NCBI GenBank assembly: GCA_946479985.1
Contig: CAMLIF010000004.1
Coordinates: 1 to 64,000, forward strand
DNA from: an uncultured Flavobacteriales bacterium
GTDB taxonomy: Bacteria; Bacteroidota; Bacteroidia; Flavobacteriales; Crocinitomicaceae
Direction: 5' to 3'
DNA: 64,000 nt
The first letter of the stretch is position 1. The number at the start of each line of letters is the position of its first letter. Under the pieces are notes generated by a model, which had not been told where the DNA came from, searched no databases, and saw nothing but the letters and a program-made list of their open reading frames with translations. A program made the translations under genes and the position numbers. Below, piece by piece: positions 8,303 through 17,068 of the stretch.

Positions 8303-10750
8303 ATGAAATACTTCCTGACCATTTTCACATTACTGTTACTTATTAAAACAAACGCGCAAAGCATTATTGTTCGTGTGCATCCAGGTTTAGTTGACCTTAC
8401 TGTTACGGAAGTTGGTGCGCCTGTAGAGATTCAATTACAGAGCGTTTTTAACGAAGATGGTCGTAGCGTTTTTCTGGAGTTTCTTTCTAAGAACCCTGAT
8501 TTCCCGGATTTAGGTGAATTTACTGTTCGCCGTATTTTCACTAATTTCTCGTGGAGAGATTCATTAAGTGTTTCGCGTACCGGAGAAATCATAAATGTCC
8601 CTCCGTTTTGGGCAACTTTTGCTATTGACGATCTTAAAAGCAGCTTTTCTTTAAAACTGCTTAGTGCTTTACAGTTCGCAAATGAATGGGTTGATTATGC
8701 AGAATATTCAGCTGAAGTTGTCATGCAATCAGCTCCGGATGATGAATTTTATCCGCAGCAGTATAGTCTTGTTTACAACCCAACCATTCCCAACGCCAAT
8801 ATCCAGGTTGAAGATGCCTGGGAAATTGAAACCGGAAAGCCATTTGTAAAAATAGGGGTTGTTGATACTGGTATTGATACGATACACGAAGATGTGGATG
8901 TGCTTTTTGGTGGGGCATACAACAGACAGGCAAACACCGGTGGATGGGGTTCCGGAATAGATCTTCACGGAACAGCGGTTGCGAGTATTATTGGTGCAAA
9001 ACGTGACAATGGAATCGGAATTGCGGGCATAGCGGGCGGAGATAGTACTGATGCTTCCGGGATTAGTTTGATTGATCTGAAATGGGATGCATATATGAAC
9101 CATGCAGATTTGATTTTAGCAGCCACCGTTGATGGTTCACGTGGAGTTGGAACCTATTGGAATTATGGGGAGATCTTTAATTCGGACAATGAACCAATGC
9201 CTTATTTTGAAAATGCGCCGGGGTTTGGGGTGAATATTTTGAATCAGAGTAATATGATCAGGGCCTTAATTCCAACAGCAATTACTGAAGGCAAAGAAGT
9301 TCCAGTAGATTCTATCATTGTAGATGTTGGACAATGTGCACTTTGCCGTGAGACATTTTTGTTTTCATTTAAGAGCGGGGTAATTAACGTGGTTTCCCGG
9401 GGAAATGCCAATTTGGTTCAACCCGATCCGATAAGTGGATTGGTAGACTCTACCGCTGAAGCCGGATTTTATCCGCAGTCTTTTAGCGATGACTGGATTA
9501 TTTCTGTAGGAGCCAGCGGATATGATGGCACAACGGTTCGCGTAGGGATCAATCAGGGTTATTGGGATAGTCTTCATGGGTTTGCCCCACTTTATGGAGG
9601 AAATATGGACTTGATAGCGCCTGGTTCAGACAGCATTGTGAAAGCGGCTATCTATATTAACGGAACAAGCAGTTACCGTTGGTTTAATGGGACCAGTGGA
9701 GCTGCTCCGCATGTTTCAGGTGTTGTGGGCTTGTTATTGAGTTACTATAACCGCCCCGATTGCTATTCCAACCAAAATTTAACCGTTGAAGATGTAGAAT
9801 ATATTTTGGAGAACAGCGCTACGGATGTGATGGATCCGGGTTACGACGTAAGATCTGCACACGGAAGACTCAATGCCTATGAGGCTCTAAAAATGATCGA
9901 ATATCCGATTAAACAATTTGTGCATCCTACAACTATTGTAGATACTGCTTTGCTGGAAAGAGACACCATTGCCATGCACTACAAATATGCCTTCACCGAT
10001 GCTGGCTGGGGACCTATTTCACGAAATTTTTTACCCAGAAACAATACCTATTACCGAGTAGAACGTTTGAAGTACCAGGCAACTTATGATTTTTCCAGTT
10101 ACCTTACCCCTTCAACTACCATCAATGCCGTACTTCCACTATTAAGTAAGAGCAACGCCTTGCGTTTTATTGAAGACACCATCAATAACGCAGCTCCGGG
10201 TTGGGTATATGATTATCTGGATGTGCATCCTTATGTGGACATAATAGACATTGACACCCTGAATGGATTGTTAACCACGGAAGGATATTATTATCACTTT
10301 ATTGCAAGCTATGGTGATGTTGTGAATGAGTTTGTTGTTGATGAAAATGAACCTATCGATTACTGGTATCCGGCAAATCCAATGGTGGAAGGTGTGAAAC
10401 TCCCTGTTTCTATTTATTTGACAGATTCCACCTTAACCAGTTTGTACGAAGCTGCGTTGCCTTGTGATTCATTGAATCCGCCTTATGATGTGCATTTGGG
10501 CATGAATCCCGTTTCTGAAAGCCTTTTGAAGGTGTTCCCTAATCCTTCAACGGATAATTTTACAGTGGAGTTTCCGGATACCGGGAATAAACTCCTGCGT
10601 GTAGTTGATCTTTCGGGAAAAGAGCTCTTTGCAACCACAACAAATGAAAAAAAATTCCTGCTCAACCTCAACCATTTTGCAGCAGGAACGTTTATAGTAC
10701 ATGTAACTACAGATAAAGGGATGTATGTAACCAAATTAGTAAAATTATGA
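8303..10750 (+). CDS. Secreted subtilisin-like serine protease (S8) with T9SS sorting domain
   Basis: The start at 8303 gives the signal peptide MKYFLTIFTLLLLIKTNAQ; an upstream in-frame start would overlap uvrC. The 815-residue protein has the S8 catalytic triad Asp188 (GVVDTGID), His222 (LHGTAVAS) and Ser465 (NGTSGAAPHVSG), with the oxyanion Asn probably at 368 (SRGNAN). The last 75 residues (VFPNPSTDNFTVEF to YVTKLVKL) form a type A T9SS C-terminal domain, so it is exported through the outer membrane and probably surface-anchored. Its stop overlaps the next start by ATGA, coupling it to the two paralogues downstream. The substrate is unknown. Confidence 0.93.
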   Translation: MKYFLTIFTLLLLIKTNAQSIIVRVHPGLVDLTVTEVGAPVEIQLQSVFNEDGRSVFLEFLSKNPDFPDLGEFTVRRIFTNFSWRDSLSVSRTGEIINVPPFWATFAIDDLKSSFSLKLLSALQFANEWVDYAEYSAEVVMQSAPDDEFYPQQYSLVYNPTIPNANIQVEDAWEIETGKPFVKIGVVDTGIDTIHEDVDVLFGGAYNRQANTGGWGSGIDLHGTAVASIIGAKRDNGIGIAGIAGGDSTDASGISLIDLKWDAYMNHADLILAATVDGSRGVGTYWNYGEIFNSDNEPMPYFENAPGFGVNILNQSNMIRALIPTAITEGKEVPVDSIIVDVGQCALCRETFLFSFKSGVINVVSRGNANLVQPDPISGLVDSTAEAGFYPQSFSDDWIISVGASGYDGTTVRVGINQGYWDSLHGFAPLYGGNMDLIAPGSDSIVKAAIYINGTSSYRWFNGTSGAAPHVSGVVGLLLSYYNRPDCYSNQNLTVEDVEYILENSATDVMDPGYDVRSAHGRLNAYEALKMIEYPIKQFVHPTTIVDTALLERDTIAMHYKYAFTDAGWGPISRNFLPRNNTYYRVERLKYQATYDFSSYLTPSTTINAVLPLLSKSNALRFIEDTINNAAPGWVYDYLDVHPYVDIIDIDTLNGLLTTEGYYYHFIASYGDVVNEFVVDENEPIDYWYPANPMVEGVKLPVSIYLTDSTLTSLYEAALPCDSLNPPYDVHLGMNPVSESLLKVFPNPSTDNFTVEFPDTGNKLLRVVDLSGKELFATTTNEKKFLLNLNHFAAGTFIVHVTTDKGMYVTKLVKL

Positions 10751-11967
10751 AAGCCTTTCTTTTTTGTGTTTTGTGTTTAATGAGCGTGCAGCTACAGGCT
10801 CAAACATGGACCACCTTGAATACCTTTCAAATGGGGAATGCGCTGGCAAATCCGGGTTTCAAATTGGACGCGTATCGAAATGATTTATGGTACTTTTCAT
10901 CAACAAGTACATACGGTGTTTCTTGTTTTCATTTGAGTGATGGAACAATTGATGTAATAGATCTAATGAATCCTCAGGTGATATCAGCGGGTTATGATGT
11001 TGCATTTACGCCAGCATCAAGATTTTTAATGTCGTTTGGCAGTGGACTGTATAAAGTGAATACAGATTATTCGCTCACCAGTAAATACTTTGCAAATTAC
11101 AATGCGAATATTTTTCAAAACGGAGACACTATTTATATGAGACTTGAAAATGGTTTTTTGAGGTATACGGAGAATGGCTCAATTAGCAGTGTAAATGGAT
11201 TTGATCGAATTGTGGCAAGAGCAAGTTTGTTTTACCCAGCGTATAATTATAATAGTTCAGTTTTGAAGTATACAGGCAATGGTGGTAGTGGTTATGAACA
11301 ATATTCCTCTATTGATCAAGAGTATCTATGCGGACAATTCAACGACATTAAATTCTCCCCCTACACAGACACCATTTATGTTGCGTGCGCAGCTGGTATT
11401 TCTGTTGGGGTTAACTATGATTTCGTAGATTCCATTACACCGGATAACACAACCAATATGCCTTCGGCAAATGTATTAGAGTTTGAATTTGATTTGGAAA
11501 ACAGAATGTGGGCTTGCTTTGGAGATGTAAATGGAGATGCTTTTGCTTTGGCACGTTTGGATGGAGACACGTGGACAAACTATTACGATGCAAACAATTC
11601 ACCCATCACTTTTGGCACTTACAAAGGAATGGAAATTGACACTACCGGAAATTTGTGGGTTGCGGCAACTACAAAAACCTATTTGTTGGATTTGGGAGAA
11701 ACACCGCTTTGGTTAGGAACAAGTGAGTTGAAAGAAGAGTTTATTTCGTTGGCACCGAACCCGGCAACAACCCAATGTGAACTTTCTTTTCCCGATGCAG
11801 AGGAAAGAGTTGTAACAGTAATGACAGTTCAGGGACAAGTACTTGAAACGCACGTTACACAAACAAACGCCTTTTCTATGGATTTGACCGGTTTGGCAAA
11901 AGGGAATTACCTGGTGGTTATTACTTCTTCGAAGGGTAAAACAGTGAAACCATTGAATAAATTATAG
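10747..11967 (+). CDS. T9SS-secreted repeat protein, tandem paralogue 1
   Basis: The 406-residue product has a signal peptide (MKAFLFCVLCLMSVQLQAQ), a beta-rich middle that resembles a propeller (repeated DTIYVAC, GNLWVAATT, RMWACFGDVNGDA-type strands) and a C-terminal type A T9SS domain (SLAPNPATTQCELSF to GKTVKPLNKL). It overlaps the protease stop by 4 nt. From FNDIKFSPY onward it differs from paralogue 2 at only four of about 208 residues, while the first 195 residues are much more divergent. That pattern suggests gene conversion of the 3' half. I infer surface display; the molecular role is unknown. Confidence 0.88.
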   Translation: MKAFLFCVLCLMSVQLQAQTWTTLNTFQMGNALANPGFKLDAYRNDLWYFSSTSTYGVSCFHLSDGTIDVIDLMNPQVISAGYDVAFTPASRFLMSFGSGLYKVNTDYSLTSKYFANYNANIFQNGDTIYMRLENGFLRYTENGSISSVNGFDRIVARASLFYPAYNYNSSVLKYTGNGGSGYEQYSSIDQEYLCGQFNDIKFSPYTDTIYVACAAGISVGVNYDFVDSITPDNTTNMPSANVLEFEFDLENRMWACFGDVNGDAFALARLDGDTWTNYYDANNSPITFGTYKGMEIDTTGNLWVAATTKTYLLDLGETPLWLGTSELKEEFISLAPNPATTQCELSFPDAEERVVTVMTVQGQVLETHVTQTNAFSMDLTGLAKGNYLVVITSSKGKTVKPLNKL

Positions 11968-11968
11968 G

Positions 11969-13186
11969 ATGCGGTATTTGGTACTGTTCATATTATTTCA
12001 ATTTAGCACGCAGCTCCAAGCCCAAACCTGGACAACGTTAAACACGATGCAAATGGGGAATGCTGCTGCTTCACCAGGATTTAAATTGGATGTATACAGA
12101 AACGATTTATGGTATCTTTCCTATGATTTCTCGGCTCCTTATAAAATCTCATGTTTTCACTTGAGCGATGGATCGGTTGATGTAATAGATGCCCTATCTG
12201 CGAATTCTGATGTTGCATTTACACCGGCGTCACGTTTTTTTATGTCCTTTGCAAGTGGATTGTATAAAGTAAATTCAGATTTTACGTTGACAAATAAATA
12301 TTCAGGTGATTATAATTCGGCGTTATTCCAAAATGGAGACACGATATATATGCCGATGGCAGAACCTAGTGGATTATTACGCTATACTGAAAATGGTTGG
12401 TTAATCACACTTCCAGCGTTCAAATTAATTTGTGCAAAAGACAGTCAATTTTATCCTGCAAATAGTACTGACGGCTCTCTGAGAAAATATACTGGTAATG
12501 GTGCTTCTGGTTATGAAAGTTATTCCACTATTGATGATCAGTATATCTGTGGGTTGTTTAACGACATTAAATTCTCTCCCTATTCAGATACCATTTATGT
12601 TGCCTGCGCAGCTGGTATTTCTGTTGGGGTTAACTATGATTTCGTAGATTCCATTACACCAGATAACACAACCAATATGCCTTCGGCAAATGTATTGGAG
12701 TTCGAGTTTGATTTGGAAAACAGAATGTGGGCTTGCTTTGGAGATGTAAATGGAGACGCTTTTGCCCTGGCACGTTTGGACGGAGATACCTGGACCAATT
12801 ATTATGATGCAAACAATTCACCCATCACTTTTGACACTTACAAAGGAATGGAAATAGACACCACTGGAAACTTGTGGGTTGCAGCAACTACAAAAACCTA
12901 TTTGTTGGATTTGGGAGAAACACCGCTTTGGTTGGGCACAAGTGAGTTGAAGGAAGAGTTTATTTCGTTGGCACCAAACCCAGCAACTGAGCAATGTGAA
13001 CTTTCTTTCCCCGATGCTGAGGAACGAGTTGTAACAGTGATGACAGTTCAAGGACAAGTACTTGAAACCCACGTTACCCAAACAAACTCTTTTTCTATGG
13101 ATTTGACCGGTTTGGCAAAAGGGAATTACCTGGTGGTTATTACTTCTTCGAAAGGTAAAACAGTGAAACCATTGAATAAGCTGTAG
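11969..13186 (+). CDS. T9SS-secreted repeat protein, tandem paralogue 2
   Basis: This 405-residue protein is the second copy of the tandem pair, starting 1 nt after the stop of paralogue 1. It has a signal peptide (MRYLVLFILFQFSTQLQAQ), the same propeller-like strands and the same T9SS sorting domain. The N-terminal half has diverged from copy 1 by substitutions and small indels; the C-terminal half is almost identical at both protein and DNA level. It belongs to the same operon as the S8 protease. A broken third copy begins directly after its stop. Confidence 0.88.
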   Translation: MRYLVLFILFQFSTQLQAQTWTTLNTMQMGNAAASPGFKLDVYRNDLWYLSYDFSAPYKISCFHLSDGSVDVIDALSANSDVAFTPASRFFMSFASGLYKVNSDFTLTNKYSGDYNSALFQNGDTIYMPMAEPSGLLRYTENGWLITLPAFKLICAKDSQFYPANSTDGSLRKYTGNGASGYESYSTIDDQYICGLFNDIKFSPYSDTIYVACAAGISVGVNYDFVDSITPDNTTNMPSANVLEFEFDLENRMWACFGDVNGDAFALARLDGDTWTNYYDANNSPITFDTYKGMEIDTTGNLWVAATTKTYLLDLGETPLWLGTSELKEEFISLAPNPATEQCELSFPDAEERVVTVMTVQGQVLETHVTQTNSFSMDLTGLAKGNYLVVITSSKGKTVKPLNKL

Positions 13187-13250
13187 TATACGGTTTTTGG
13201 TATTGTTCATAGTATTTCAAGTCCAAACTTGGACTGCCTGAATACATTTC
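13187..13250 (+). pseudogene. Stub of a third T9SS paralogue
   Basis: This stretch aligns with the first codons of paralogues 1 and 2. After TAG plus one base, the usual ATG is ATA (13188-13190). GGTATTGTTCATAGTATTTCA matches GGTACTGTTCATATTATTTCA, then about 20 nt are missing, then CCAAACTTGGACTGCCTGAA matches the codons for QTWTTLN. The similarity stops at TTCAAAT (13248-13254), where uvrC-like sequence takes over. It has no start codon and is truncated, so it is dead. Confidence 0.7.
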
Positions 13251-13355
13251 AAATCGGCGAAACGCGTGAAAGAACAGTCGGAAGAGGAACTGGCAAAGAT
13301 TGTCGGAAAGGCAAAAGCGAAGATTGTGACTGGCTTTTTTCAGAAGGGTAAGTAA
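13251..13355 (+). pseudogene. Detached second copy of the uvrC 3' end
   Basis: In one frame this reads KSAKRVKEQSEEELAKIVGK and continues KAKAKIVTGFFQKGK to a TAA stop at 13353-13355. It matches the uvrC C-terminus (KSAKRVKEQPEEELAKIVGK) with one amino-acid change up to KIV, yet many third-base changes. The two tails therefore diverged while both were under protein-level selection. The divergent last residues (TGFFQKGK against MKYFAGKQ) may be the older native end. It has no start and no N-terminal part. Confidence 0.75.
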
Positions 13356-13382
13356 GGACAGGTCGCGACCTGTCCTTACTTA
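13349..13382. repeat. 34-nt perfect palindrome, GGTCGCGACC core
   Basis: TAAGTAAGGACAGGTCG is followed directly by its exact reverse complement, with no loop. The palindrome holds both the TAA of the uvrC-tail copy and the stop codon of the TonB receptor gene. It has no T-tract. A related palindrome with the same AGGTCGCGACCT centre is at 55485-55515. It may act as a bidirectional terminator or be a dispersed palindromic repeat. Confidence 0.8.
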
Positions 13383-15724
13383 AACTGGTAACTCAACTGA
13401 ACAACAAAACAACGCGGAGCCTGCATATCGCCCGGACGAGTCATATATTCCGTATTCGCAACATTGTTTACAATCAACGCCAATTTGTAAGTGTCTTTGT
13501 AGCTGTAACCAATTCGTGCATCAAAAACAACAGTAGCTCCGTTGTTGTCTAAACGATATTGTTTCAATCCCGGAAGAATTTGCTGCCCAAGAATTCCGTC
13601 TTCGAATGCTTTATCGATATTGATCATAAAACTGTTCATGCGCATGGAGCCGCCAATACTGAATCCTTTGTATTCCAATTGCAGATCGGCTTTTGCCAGA
13701 TGCTTGAAACGGTATTTCAAAACATTGGTGCTGTCGTTGGAGAATGTTTCGAGATAGTCAGCGTCTTTATTGAGTGTAATCGGATTCATGTATGTATACC
13801 CCATGAGTGTTTGTACTTTAACAGGACCAATTTCCCCGGTTCCGTTAATACTCAATTCCAAACCTGTAATTTGGGCTGCTTCTGCATTTTCCGCTCTGAA
13901 TCCGATCCACTTGAAAATATATCCCGGATCATTCGGATTGAAACTTCCCGGAATAGAATCAGGTTTGTAGTTTCCTAATGTAAACTCCATCATGTTCTGG
14001 TAAGTATTCACGAATGCCGCCCCATCAACAAACCCTTTCCAGTTTCCGATTTTGATTCCCTGTTTAATTCCGAATTCAGCTGCCCAGCCGGTTTCCGGTT
14101 GAAGATCGGGATTAGGGAAAATATAGAGCGAACCTACGTTGGTTGAAGTATAACGTTCTGCTACAGTCGGGTAACGAACACCTTGTCCGTAGGATGCGCG
14201 TACATGTGTGTATTTCGCAACCTGGTAGTGCATTCCGGCCCTGAAGATCGGTCTGATCGGCAATTTTGTAGAGTCTTTTCCGAAGTAGAAATCCGAATCG
14301 CCCTGCCGGTTATCCTGTTCATAATATTCGCCTCTAAAACCAGCTGTTACATCGAACTTGTTCCATTTTTTTTCTAGTTGAGCATAGACTGCACTATTCA
14401 CTGAAAAATGATCACCGAATAAATACGATTTCACATCGTTTCGGGTTGCGGTTACTCCGGTTGTGAGAACAAGAGTTATTGGTTTCCATGTTTTTTGGAA
14501 CTGGTAATCAGCATAATATACGGCCGATTTTGAACTTTGGCTTGTATTTGTATAGTTGGCGTTGTCTACAAAGTAATAGCGTGTTTTTAATGAATGCTTG
14601 TTGTTCCATTTGTCGAAGTATTTTATACTCGGATCAATGGAAATGCGGGTTCCTTTATTGTAAGTTAAGCTTGAACTGGCGACGCTTGTGTCTGATCCTC
14701 CTGATGGTTGATAAGCAAATGTGTCGCTTTGCCAGATAATGAAATTTCCTGTTTTTTGCATTTGGGCGTTCCACCCAAGTGAGACCCGCATTTTTTCTAT
14801 GGATTTCGGTCGCCAGTACAGTGTTCCGTTGATTCTTCCCCGGTTTTCTACTTCACCCTGACGGTAGCCGCCCGATCCATAATATGCTCCTCCCAGGTTC
14901 AAACCAAACCTCCCGAATTGCTGACTGAACGCTAAATCGGCTTGCTGATACGTTGGGCTTTTCGACCACCATTTTAAGCTTTCCCGCTTCGGATCGGAAT
15001 AAATACCGTTCTGGACCTTAGCTGAAAACTGAGGTTCAAGCGAGGGTTCTTTTTCAATTAAAGAAACAATTCCGTTTAGGGCGCCTGAACCGTAAAGTAC
15101 CGAGGCCGCTCCTTTAATTACTTCGATCTGAGAAGCCTGCTCGATTGGAATGGAATTGAACTTTGCATCACCGGCATCACCGGAAAGCAGCGGAACTTCA
15201 TTCCAGAGAATCAACACACGACTTCCTGCGCCATAAGAGAAACCGCTTCCTCCGCGAATGCTCACCTGTCCGTCCATAGTATAAGCGCCCGGCGCCTGGT
15301 CGATAGCCTGTTCCAGATCTGTAATCCCTTTATTTTTTAATAGACTTGCATCAAGAATCTCGATGGAAACCGGAATCTCTTCAATGTTTTGTTTACGGCG
15401 CGATGCGGCTATAACCACCGGACCTATTTGATTAATCCCACCTTCTAACGATGAGGTAAGCGGGATTTTGACGAATTCAAGGGTGGTTATCTGAATGGTA
15501 TCGGTTATGTAATCTTCAGCAATAACAACTATTTGCAGCGGGAGCGTTGGGTTTTTGACGGTGAAAAAACCGTTTTCGTCTGAAATCACACCCGTTGATA
15601 CACTTGTTTTAATAGTTGCAAATGTAACTCCCTGGTTGTTTTTCGAATCCAATACTTGCCCTGAAAGATCCTGTGAAAAAAGGGCATACGGCAGCAGGGC
15701 AAGCAAAAGCAATAGTATTTTCAT
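13376..15724 (-). CDS. TonB-dependent outer-membrane receptor
   Basis: The start at 15724 gives the signal peptide MKILLLLLALLPYALFSQ; a longer frame upstream adds 29 residues with no signal character. The 782-residue protein has an N-terminal carboxypeptidase-regulatory-like (beta-sandwich) domain (LSGQVLDSKNNQGVTFATIK), a plug (EEIPVSIEILDASLLKNKGI through QVSIRGGSGFSYGAG and ASVLYGSGALNGIVSL) and a beta barrel ending in a terminal Phe-containing strand (VQLSYQFK). It imports a ligand across the outer membrane using TonB energy. No SusD partner follows, so a siderophore, cobalamin or metal ligand is more likely than a glycan. Ligand unknown. Confidence 0.92.
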   Translation of the reverse strand: MKILLLLLALLPYALFSQDLSGQVLDSKNNQGVTFATIKTSVSTGVISDENGFFTVKNPTLPLQIVVIAEDYITDTIQITTLEFVKIPLTSSLEGGINQIGPVVIAASRRKQNIEEIPVSIEILDASLLKNKGITDLEQAIDQAPGAYTMDGQVSIRGGSGFSYGAGSRVLILWNEVPLLSGDAGDAKFNSIPIEQASQIEVIKGAASVLYGSGALNGIVSLIEKEPSLEPQFSAKVQNGIYSDPKRESLKWWSKSPTYQQADLAFSQQFGRFGLNLGGAYYGSGGYRQGEVENRGRINGTLYWRPKSIEKMRVSLGWNAQMQKTGNFIIWQSDTFAYQPSGGSDTSVASSSLTYNKGTRISIDPSIKYFDKWNNKHSLKTRYYFVDNANYTNTSQSSKSAVYYADYQFQKTWKPITLVLTTGVTATRNDVKSYLFGDHFSVNSAVYAQLEKKWNKFDVTAGFRGEYYEQDNRQGDSDFYFGKDSTKLPIRPIFRAGMHYQVAKYTHVRASYGQGVRYPTVAERYTSTNVGSLYIFPNPDLQPETGWAAEFGIKQGIKIGNWKGFVDGAAFVNTYQNMMEFTLGNYKPDSIPGSFNPNDPGYIFKWIGFRAENAEAAQITGLELSINGTGEIGPVKVQTLMGYTYMNPITLNKDADYLETFSNDSTNVLKYRFKHLAKADLQLEYKGFSIGGSMRMNSFMINIDKAFEDGILGQQILPGLKQYRLDNNGATVVFDARIGYSYKDTYKLALIVNNVANTEYMTRPGDMQAPRCFVVQLSYQFK

Positions 15725-15896
15725 TCGAGTTAGTCTGTAGAATTTGTTGCCAAAGTACCATAATTTTTGAATTGTAAGTGGAGGGAGTACTTTGAAATTG
15801 ACTGCGAGCATAGAAAAAAAGCCGTAAATTTTACTTTTTCCACTTGGATTGAAATGATAATTCTGCGTATATTCAATAGGAAAACGACCTCACATT

Positions 15897-16994
15897 TTGG
15901 ATTACAGCACACAACATCAGCAAATAGCGCTTACCCTGCTCAGTGGAATCGGAAGTAAACGCGCTCGTATCATTGTCTCTTATTTTAATGATCTGGAGGA
16001 GTTTTTCAGTGATAAGAAGCTCAACATTTCCAAGCTCCCTGGAATTACAGAAACAATGATTTCCTGGAAGCAGCGAAAGGCCGTTTTAGACCAGGCAGAT
16101 GAAATTATTGAACAAACCGCGAAATTGGGCGGAGAGATCATGTTTTTCACTGATTCGAATTATCCCAAAAAACTCAGGCAATGTGAAGATGCGCCACTGG
16201 TGCTGTATTCGAAAGGAAACCTTAATTGGAATATCCGGCGCTCCGTTGCGGTTGTGGGCACGCGTAAGATGACACACTACGGAAGAGAACTTACAGAAGA
16301 ACTCATTGAGGGTTTAAAGAATATGGATGTGGTAGTTGTTTCCGGAATGGCTTATGGAGTGGACGTATGTGCACACAAACAAGCATTGAGGAACAACCTG
16401 GAAACCTGGGGAGTTTTAGGACACGGACTGGATAAGCTGTATCCGGGAGAGCACCGGAAAGTGTCTCAGGAAATGATAGAGCGGGGCGGGCTGATCAGTG
16501 AGTTTATTCCCGGAATGGATATAGAACCAGGGAATTTTCCGATGAGAAACAGGATAGTTGCCGGATTAACGGATGCTACAATAGTGGTGGAGAGTGGGAT
16601 TTCCGGCGGTTCTATGATTACCGCAAACCTCGCCCGGGATTATCACCGGGAGGTCTTTGCTTTTCCGGGCGATGTAAAAAAAGAATCTTCTGCCGGCTGT
16701 TTGAAACTTATTCGCGATAACACCGCATCATTAATACAATCTAGCGCTGATTTTTTGGAATCTATGGACTGGGAACCCGCCAAAGAAACACTGGCGCAAA
16801 CTCGTCTGTTCCTAAATCTGGGCCCGGAAGAAGAACGGGTAGTTCATTGTCTGCAGGAGAAAAAAGAGTTGAGTATTGATATTCTTGGCATACTGGCCAG
16901 GCTTCCGGTACATGAACTTTCCTCACTGCTGTTGGAATTGGAATTCAAAGGATTAATTCGATCTCTACCCGGAAAGCGGTATTCTCTTGTGTAG
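15897..16994 (+). CDS. dprA: DNA-processing protein DprA/Smf
   Basis: DprA binds incoming single-stranded DNA and loads RecA during natural transformation. The N-terminal HhH/SAM-like region (ALTLLSGIGSKRARIIV) is followed by the Rossmann core: VAVVGTRKMTHYGRELTEEL, VVVSGMAYGVDVCAHKQAL, GHGLDKLYPGEHRK, FPMRNRIVAGLTDATIVVES, SGGSMITANLARDY and VFAFPGDV. A C-terminal winged helix follows (EEERVVHCLQEKKELSIDIL). The 365-residue length is normal. The likely start is TTG at 15897, since no ATG fits upstream of the conserved N-terminus. It is divergent from the TonB receptor gene. Confidence 0.95.
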   Translation: MDYSTQHQQIALTLLSGIGSKRARIIVSYFNDLEEFFSDKKLNISKLPGITETMISWKQRKAVLDQADEIIEQTAKLGGEIMFFTDSNYPKKLRQCEDAPLVLYSKGNLNWNIRRSVAVVGTRKMTHYGRELTEELIEGLKNMDVVVVSGMAYGVDVCAHKQALRNNLETWGVLGHGLDKLYPGEHRKVSQEMIERGGLISEFIPGMDIEPGNFPMRNRIVAGLTDATIVVESGISGGSMITANLARDYHREVFAFPGDVKKESSAGCLKLIRDNTASLIQSSADFLESMDWEPAKETLAQTRLFLNLGPEEERVVHCLQEKKELSIDILGILARLPVHELSSLLLELEFKGLIRSLPGKRYSLV

Positions 16995-17068
16995 AAATTC
17001 ACAAAATATCCTCATACGGACAATAAGTTTCATGCGTGATTTCTTAACTTTAGGAAAATTTTTAAACC

